In this document: positions 58,155 through 64,000 of the stretch, piece by piece | Layout of the letters: every line of letters starts with the position of its first letter | Numbering within the stretch: position 1 is the first letter of the stretch | Assembly: GCA_038363925.1 (NCBI GenBank) | Contig: JAQQWL010000005.1 | Coordinates: 3,596,001 to 3,660,000, forward strand | Length of the DNA: 64,000 nucleotides | DNA from: Apiospora phragmitis | Lineage: Eukaryota > Ascomycota > Sordariomycetes > Amphisphaeriales > Apiosporaceae | Reading direction: 5' to 3' | Program-made: the position numbers and the translations under genes | Notes under the pieces: generated by a model | Database searches by the model: none | Told to the model about the DNA's origin: nothing | What the model saw: only the letters and a program-made list of their open reading frames with translations

Positions 58155-59454
58155 TTACGAGCCATTTGCGTGGACAGGCTTCTTGCCGACCATCAGGTAC
58201 ATAGGGGTGAAGAGGTGCTCCCGGCCTCCAGCAACCAAGCAGTCTGCGGCCACCGCAAGACTGTCGGCCGTCTTCCTGGTACCGGCAGGGGCAACCCTCA
58301 GCATCTCCAGCATACCGGCGAAGCGATGGGCAAGACCACGTCCCCACCAGGTCATGCGCGCAATGGTAGGGATATCGTAGATGCTCTGCATGTACTTCCA
58401 CTGGCCGGCCAGGGGCCAGTACCAGGGCATGGGGTCGGGGCGGTCAGCCAGATCCTCGTGGTGCATCATGGTGAATCCAGCGATCTTCATCGCCTCCAGA
58501 CCCTCCGAAACCTTGACCATGTTGGAGATACCGTCACCCTGTTCTATACCGAGACGGATCTCGCGGTGGTGCAGGTTGTCGTTGTCGTAGTCGTCCGTCA
58601 TGAGCCACTCGTAGACGCCGAAGATGCCACCGGGCTTCAGGACGCGGAAGATCTCGCTGTAGACGCCCGACAGCTCGGGGGCGTGCACGGTCGCCTCGAT
58701 GGCGTAGACAGCATCGAAGCTGTTGTCGGGGAAGTCCATCTGCATGAAGTCACCCTTGACGAAGTCCAGCTGGTGCGACAGGCCCTCCTTCTTCGCGTAG
58801 GCGGTCGCGCGCTGGATCTGGTAGTCGTTGTTGTTCAGGCCGGTGATGTGGGCACCGGTGAACTTGGCGATCTCGCGGGCGGGGCCACCCACACCGCAAC
58901 CGACGTCCAGCACCTTCATGCCCTCCTTGATGCCGATCTGGTGTGCGAGGTAGTGCTCGTGGCGCGCGATGGCCTGGTAGAAGGACTCGCCGATCGAGTA
59001 GCGGCAGAAGTGGAAGGACTGGCCCCAGCCATACTCGTACAAGTCGGTCGCTAGGTTATAGTAATGGCGAGTAAGCGTGGCGTACTCAGCGGTTCGTTTC
59101 TGAGGGCGGAGAAGCATGAATTAGTTTCAGAATTCTAACAGGGGAGTCTACACCAAGAAGATGGTGCGAAAGAACGGGATCGTACGACCCCTCTCCGAGC
59201 ACCGTCAAGTGAGATTCTGGTGCAGGGTGTTACTTACCGCTCGTGTCTCCTCGGTCTCGTCCTTTGCGGTCTGGTTGTCCCAGTGCTTGAAGTACTCCTC
59301 GGTAGCAGCCCTCTCTGGGCAGCGGTACCGCCACCCTTACGCATCATGGCGCGGAAACCACCATCGGCACCCGAGGCCTCGCCGTGCATGGCGGCGTTGA
59401 AGGCGGCATCACGCTCGCGGTCCTGCTTCTCGAGGATCTTGCTCTGGTAGCCAT
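58155..59454 (-). CDS. ERG6: Sterol 24-C-methyltransferase (ergosterol pathway)
   Basis: Exon 2 (59099-58155) is intact: [26 protein letters not shown] (sterol site), the AdoMet motif [22 protein letters not shown] and the sterol-methyltransferase C-terminus. Exon 1 (59454-59238) is joined by a 138 nt GT-AG intron and gives the usual N-terminus ([35 protein letters not shown]). In exon 1 the frame is broken twice: just after the ATG (59449-59452) and near 59308-59316 (CAGAGAGGGCTGCT). One added base at each would make the exon 219 nt, divisible by three, and the protein about 387 residues, the normal size. Because Erg6 is so conserved, assembly deletions are the simplest explanation. It methylates C-24 of zymosterol using AdoMet, at the endoplasmic reticulum or lipid droplets. 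Confidence 0.92.
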
Positions 59455-60634
59455 GTTGAATGATGAGGTGTTGAAGAAGAGATGAGGCGGGCAGTTGATT
59501 AAAATTTGGTAATTAGTCGAAGGGGAAAGGTGAAGGAGGAGGAAGTAGAAGAAGGAGCGATGATCTGGAAGTAGGAGTGGTACGATCACAACAACCTCCG
59601 CTTGCAAGTTAACCAGCGAGTCAAGTCGTCTTAAGAAAAGGGAGCTGTTAGTAGTGGTATTGGTGGCAGTAGTAGTAAATCTGGTCTATTATTTAATTAA
59701 TATGGATCCCCTCCCCGTCGCGAAGGGAGACCGCTCAAGAATCTGCCCAAGCGACAACCTACAATTCAGGAGAAGAAGAAACACATGCTTGCTGGCCACC
59801 GAATGCTGGCCACCGAATGCTGGCCACCGCTTTTGCTTGTTAGTGGTAAAGTCAAGGTGCCTTTCTGGCACCCTGCTTGATGCTCCTCTCCGTTGTGAAA
59901 CGGACAAAGTCAATTGGCCAGCTCGTCGTTCACTATTCCCATCATGGTCTAGCCGCCGGAAATTCGACAGCAAAAGTTCGAATGGCAATTTTATTTGCCA
60001 ATGGTTCTAGCCTCAACCAAGTCCCCGCAACGCTCATTCTCCTGGGCCAGGGACTTGTTAGGTTAAATCGCGTTGTCGCATTGGCCAATTTTGTTTTTGC
60101 CAGATGCATCGGACGGAACGATTGGTTGCCGCGATCCGAATACGGGATACGTGTACGAACCCGAATAAGCCACGAGAGGCGGCATGATTGTGGCTACAAT
60201 AAATAGGGGGCGTCGGGCCGTCACCCTCAACCATCGCTGCAAAAGTAGGTGAATGTTTGATACTCTCATCTCAAGTAAAGCTGCATGCATGGTGAATCAT
60301 TATCATGAGTACCTATGAAGTGGTTGACAACCAGGCCGACCGAACCTAACTACATGTAGGTAAGTATGTAGAGTGCCTCGTCCAGATGAGTGTGCTCATG
60401 TTGGCCAAATTCGCATCGGTCTTGCACAAAAGCATCCATCCAACCAGTCCTCGGCGCCAGTGCAGAACCTCCAAATTAGAATTTCTTGATATTACAAGCG
60501 GGCATCGCCAGCAGTCTTTTGACAGCTGCCCTCAATGTTTGTTGTTTGGTGAGCCGCCGCTGCGAGAAATCTGCCTTTTTCCCTAGGTATATTCGAAGAT
60601 TCACCCCCACTTGAACGGTCGCCCGCTCACATCC
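59455..60634. other. Intergenic, ERG6 promoter side
   Basis: It contains the 5' leader of ERG6 (TC-rich at 59500-59600) and a short tandem repeat listed separately. The rest shows no recognisable gene. Confidence 0.45.
59791..59829 (+). repeat. 14-bp tandem repeat, about 2.8 copies
   Basis: The unit GCTGGCCACCGAAT is repeated twice exactly and then as GCTGGCCACCG, about 340 bp upstream of the ERG6 start. Each unit holds the palindrome TGGCCA. It could be a clustered binding site or a simple minisatellite. Confidence 0.75.
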
Positions 60635-61028
60635 TCAAACCTCAACCACTGCTGTCCCGTCAAACCCAGGCGACTGGCTGAAGGAATAACCGCGTTGGTT
60701 AGCGTAAACGCGTTTCCCGTGCTCGTCCACGAAGTCGCAATTGTAATGTGTGTGGCCGAAAGCCCACAGCTTGACCGCCGCGCTCGTCCAGCACGCCTCG
60801 CCGTTGACGCGGACGCGGACGCCTGGGCTTCGAGGGACTGGACCTCGGCGTTGAGCCAGGCGATGTCGCGCGCGTGCGCCTCGTCGTGCTTCTCGACCTC
60901 CCAATCCTGGATGTAGTTGAAGTCGTTGAGCCCGAAGCAGCCTCCTGCACCCAACTCTCCGGGTACCACACTGCCGAATGGGGGTAGCGAATTTGCCGAA
61001 AGCTTGCCACGCTGCTGTTGTCTGTCAA
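60635..61028 (-). pseudogene. Remnant of a calcineurin-like metallophosphoesterase
   Basis: The last frame (stop 60637-60635) reads VKLWAFGHTHYNCDFVDEHG and KRVYANQRGYSFSQSPGFDG. The GHTH metal-binding motif followed by NQRGY is characteristic of the C-terminal end of fungal calcineurin-like phosphoesterases. Upstream, in another frame, FNYIQDWEVEKHDEAHARDI and AWLNAEVQSLEA match the preceding helices. The segment that should lie between them, with the conserved THHAP-type metal site, is missing, and the N-terminal catalytic half is absent from the window. So this is an internally deleted, 5'-truncated fragment. Confidence 0.62.
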
Positions 61029-61631
61029 ATAAAGTCGGTGACGGATTGAACCATTTATTGAAAGGGGAGAAGGAATAAACTCGGATCTGCCATTTCCATC
61101 ATAGCGCTTACCAATCTTTAATAACAGCTTCGGGCGGAGCCAACTGCCAATGAGCTCCGCCAGCTGGCCTAGATCGAGACCATTACTTCAGTACTCCGTA
61201 CAGCTCCTCAATCGCCATTGCATCGGTTGGGTGGTCAGTAGTTTGTGTTGATAGGGTATTTGGCAGCAGGAAGGATGTCACGATGGCTGTGAAAGGCGGT
61301 TGGGTACGTAGCAAAACCACCCCATCAACCCCTCCGTCTACAATATCAAGTCAGAAGAGGTAGGACAGATCCAAGGACTCCAGATAGCTCAATCTGCCTT
61401 CAAGAATTATTTCTGATATGTAAATATATTAACACAATCTGTAGCCCGATATATTATAATGACGGTATCCTAAGTAAGTCCCGCAGCCAGCTCGTTTCAG
61501 TACAAAACAGTATTCGTTAACATCGTAACCCAGCCATTTTGACCCAAATTTTATACCAACCAGACAATTTGAAGGGAATAATGCAATCTAATATGTCATA
61601 AATTGATGCGTATTAGAACAACCCAACTCTT
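61029..61631. other. Intergenic, nothing identified
   Basis: The AT-richer stretch at 61400-61620 is the 3' flank of the CorA-like gene. No feature is recognised. Confidence 0.45.
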
Positions 61632-63479
61632 TTAGGGCTGCGGCGAGGGATTTGCAGGGTATGGAGAGTAAGCCGACCTTCTGTCGACTCCCAAGGCTTT
61701 CTCGAGATCGGTTTCCTTAGGTGGTGATTCCCGACCACCCAGCATATCCGTGCTACGTTCAGCAGTGTTCACAATAACAGGGTTCTTAACAACATCCCTG
61801 GCACGTGTGTCATTGTCCTTTTTGAACTTTCCTAGGAACGCACGGTAAGCCGCGTGGTAAGTTTCTAGTTCGGTGAGTTTCCAGAGGTTCTTGTCATTCA
61901 GCCAGTCCCAGACAAAGAAGATGACAATGGTTGTTGGGACAGTGAAGGCCCAATAGACCCAGAAGTTGTCCTTGGTCAAGCCCGGGTCCTCTAACACCGG
62001 TATAGACCAGAGCGCGGCGAAAAAGGTCGCCGGTAAAAATGCCATGGTCATCAGGGCGATCACCTTCATGGTGCTGCCGTCCCGTCTGGCTCGGTCGGCC
62101 AATGTATGACCGATGCGGGTGTCTTCGCGAGCAATCAGCCCAGAAACCTGAAGTTTGGTTAGCCTGGTGTTATATAAAAGGTCGTGTTCGGTGAATAAGC
62201 AGCGGAAACTCACGACGTTGGCTTGGGCCTTGGCTCGTTTCTGGGTAGAGAGTGCCGACTCATTGACTGTGTGAATCCTGGCGCGCAGTAGCTGCACAGC
62301 AGCTCGCATCGACTCGGCCACCAGGTTGAACTGCGTAATGGTGTGCTCCTGGTGTTCGGGAGCATCTTTCTCTTCCCTAACGGCCTTTTCAAGCCATTCT
62401 TTCCAGCCGTCGGTATTTTCCAGCGTCTCAGCTATGGATTTTGCAACGTCGACACTTTTGAACAAGGTCGAAAAGACGCCAATCACTGTAGCAATTCTCC
62501 TCGAGGCTTCGGAAAGCCGGTTCACCTCCTTCTTGGATGCTTCAGCTTCTTCCAGCTGCCCTGCCTTGTTGACCTCGATCTGATCCTTCGTGTCTTTACG
62601 ATGACAGTCCTGTCGTTGCTTAGAAGCGGTCCCGGGGCGTCGGATTTGCCCAATCTCAGTCTCTCTCCGCGCCTTCAGCTCTTCTTCCTTTCTCGCCCAC
62701 GCCCCATGTTTTGTCATCAGCTCAATGTCCCCAAGACTGTAGCCGTCTGTGACAATGAGTCTATCCAGATAGCATGTTGCATCAACCAAGCCAAAGAGCG
62801 CTAGAGTGAGAGGATGATACAGATGGTGGGGCTCGAGTCCAGGCAGATAGAAGTCTTCTTGGCCCGGAATCTCAGGGCTATCCTTCCTCAGGAATGAATG
62901 CTTCTTCCATTCGCTCCGTTCAGAAACTAGGGCTCTAGTCTCCATAATCTTCGTATTGAAGGACCATGCCATCGAGTACAAGTAGTCCTTGTAGAGAAAG
63001 CTGTGGCAGCCGTTCCCAGTATCGACATGGTACCATCCTGACCTAGACGAGATTAAAAAACCCAGCAGCGATTCATCCAGATCGAGGTCGTTGAAGAGCC
63101 AGCGGAAATTGGTCTTGCTGAGGCAAAACCCTGTCCCTTTCTCTGACACGGGCAGAAATATCAATTCAAGGGACGCCGTGTGTGAACCTAAGCTTCTTCG
63201 CGCGATCCTGTTTCTTCGCAGTAGATCAAATAAGCCTTCCTCATTTGAACGCGTATAAGTTGGCTCCTCGAAGTCTTGACCTGGTACATCGACGGCGCTA
63301 TACAAGTAAAGTTTCTGGCATGGTTTATCGGCAAATCGAGACTCTTTCTCTCGGTCATATTCAGTCGAAGCGTACTTTCGCAGAATGTCCATTCTGCCAA
63401 AGATTCGGATTGGCAAAGCCCAGATGACGCTGGAGATTGAGTGGGCTGCACACTCTTGTGGAGCAAAGGTAGTCTTCAA
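61632..63479 (-). CDS. CorA-like Mg2+-transporter-type membrane protein
   Basis: The frame is open from 63479 to the stop at 61632. A 66-nt segment, 62213-62148 (GTGAGT...CTTCAG with a GCTAACC branch), is an intron in phase with no stop, so exons are 63479-62214 and 62147-61632, 593 residues. Removing it restores QANV|VSGLIAREDTRIGH, continuous with the family. The C-terminus has the two CorA-type helices: IALMTMAFLPATFFAALWSI and VYWAFTVPTTIVIFFVWDWL. Before them are a coiled stalk (KAQAN, LIAREDTRIGHTLADRARRD) and a large soluble N-terminal domain. The bacterial GMN signature is absent; this large fungal subfamily usually lacks it, so Mg2+ transport is not assured. The start could also be Met 63392 (MDILRKYAS). 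Confidence 0.85.
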   Translation of the reverse strand: MKTTFAPQECAAHSISSVIWALPIRIFGRMDILRKYASTEYDREKESRFADKPCQKLYLYSAVDVPGQDFEEPTYTRSNEEGLFDLLRRNRIARRSLGSHTASLELIFLPVSEKGTGFCLSKTNFRWLFNDLDLDESLLGFLISSRSGWYHVDTGNGCHSFLYKDYLYSMAWSFNTKIMETRALVSERSEWKKHSFLRKDSPEIPGQEDFYLPGLEPHHLYHPLTLALFGLVDATCYLDRLIVTDGYSLGDIELMTKHGAWARKEEELKARRETEIGQIRRPGTASKQRQDCHRKDTKDQIEVNKAGQLEEAEASKKEVNRLSEASRRIATVIGVFSTLFKSVDVAKSIAETLENTDGWKEWLEKAVREEKDAPEHQEHTITQFNLVAESMRAAVQLLRARIHTVNESALSTQKRAKAQANVVSFRCLFTEHDLLYNTRLTKLQVSGLIAREDTRIGHTLADRARRDGSTMKVIALMTMAFLPATFFAALWSIPVLEDPGLTKDNFWVYWAFTVPTTIVIFFVWDWLNDKNLWKLTELETYHAAYRAFLGKFKKDNDTRARDVVKNPVIVNTAERSTDMLGGRESPPKETDLEKALGVDRRSAYSPYPANPSPQP

Positions 63480-64000
63480 TGCAAGGGAAGAAACAATCTC
63501 GCTATGTGTCCAAAGAAATAACGAATCGAGAAAACGCCCAGTTTACTCGACAAGAATGAGTCTGCCTCGAGGCTGGCGGAAATCCATCGAGTTATTACGA
63601 AGCGACGGATCACACATGTTGAAGCGGGCTGTCGATATTGTGAAAAAGCTGAGAAGAGGTGGAACACCAACCTGCTGCAAGCCAGGGTGCAGTGCAGGGG
63701 CTTGAGGGGGCGGCACAGCTGAGATTGGTGTGCTTAGATGGACAACGAACCAGTGCTTGCAGCTTCTGTGCAGCGGTTTTTCGGGCGGCAACTTCGTCTT
63801 CCACACAATCGGAAAATCGATAGGTCCAACATGAATTCGACATGTTACAGACTCAGCTTCGGCGACCAACCTGGCCAGATGTGGTGATGACAGGACACAT
63901 TTACGCAAAAGCAAATGGACGAGACAGTCGCAACCGCCCGTATCACCTACCCAACAGGCCAGTACCCATCAATTTTGCGCCAGCCCAATCCTGGGGGGCA
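63480..64000. other. Window end, no gene assigned
   Basis: A 123-codon minus-strand frame (63543-63914) precedes the CorA-like gene but shows no domain features. It could belong to the 5' flank or to a leader exon. Confidence 0.4.

Noticed and set aside
58170..59054. 294-codon plus-strand open frame
   Set aside because: Antisense shadow of ERG6 exon 2; no domain features.

Overview
The window is nuclear DNA of a filamentous ascomycete (Pezizomycotina, most likely Sordariomycetes). The evidence is short 50-130 nt GT-AG introns with CTAAC/CTGAC branch points, one GC-AG intron, an intron-bearing tRNA-Ser(AGA), and fungal gene families (Erg6 sterol methyltransferase, OPT oligopeptide transporter, tyrosinase, rhodopsin-type membrane protein, CorA-like protein). 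AT-rich islands almost lacking CpA/TpG but keeping CpG show that repeat-induced point mutation (RIP) has acted.

Layout. 1-16754 is a RIP-degraded transposon nest: Fot1/pogo-type DNA transposons (one with both ends, 14884-16752), two copies of a Ty1/Copia-type LTR retrotransposon with ~240 bp LTRs, and a tRNA-derived SINE-like repeat. 16755-22350 is a gene-poor strip with a three-exon small secreted cysteine-rich protein gene (17949-18502) that no single open frame reveals, a 2,3-butanediol-dehydrogenase-type gene and a 466 bp MITE. A second RIP-degraded TIR transposon lies at 22353-24283. From 24.3 kb on the base composition is ordinary. In order come a paraoxonase-like esterase, a coiled-coil protein, hypothetical and broken genes, a GPI-anchored secreted protein, tRNA-Ser, tyrosinase, a small membrane protein, an eight-exon OPT transporter, a rhodopsin-type membrane protein, a broken SpeD-GNAT fusion gene, mitochondrial pyruvate dehydrogenase E1 beta, Erg6, a phosphoesterase remnant and a CorA-like transporter.

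The most unusual locus is 52806-54101 (minus). Its reading frames, interrupted by about five small indels, encode an S-adenosylmethionine-decarboxylase (SpeD)-like domain followed by a GNAT-like acyltransferase domain. I know of no characterised fungal protein with this architecture, and it looks bacterial in origin.

A caution for the whole window: isolated 1-2 nt frame breaks also occur in strongly conserved genes (Erg6 exon 1, the tyrosinase C-terminus, rhodopsin-type exon 1). Many apparent frameshifts may therefore be assembly indels rather than real mutations. Nonsense changes of the C-to-T type (30553-31367; 33408-34446) are a separate signal and fit mild RIP.
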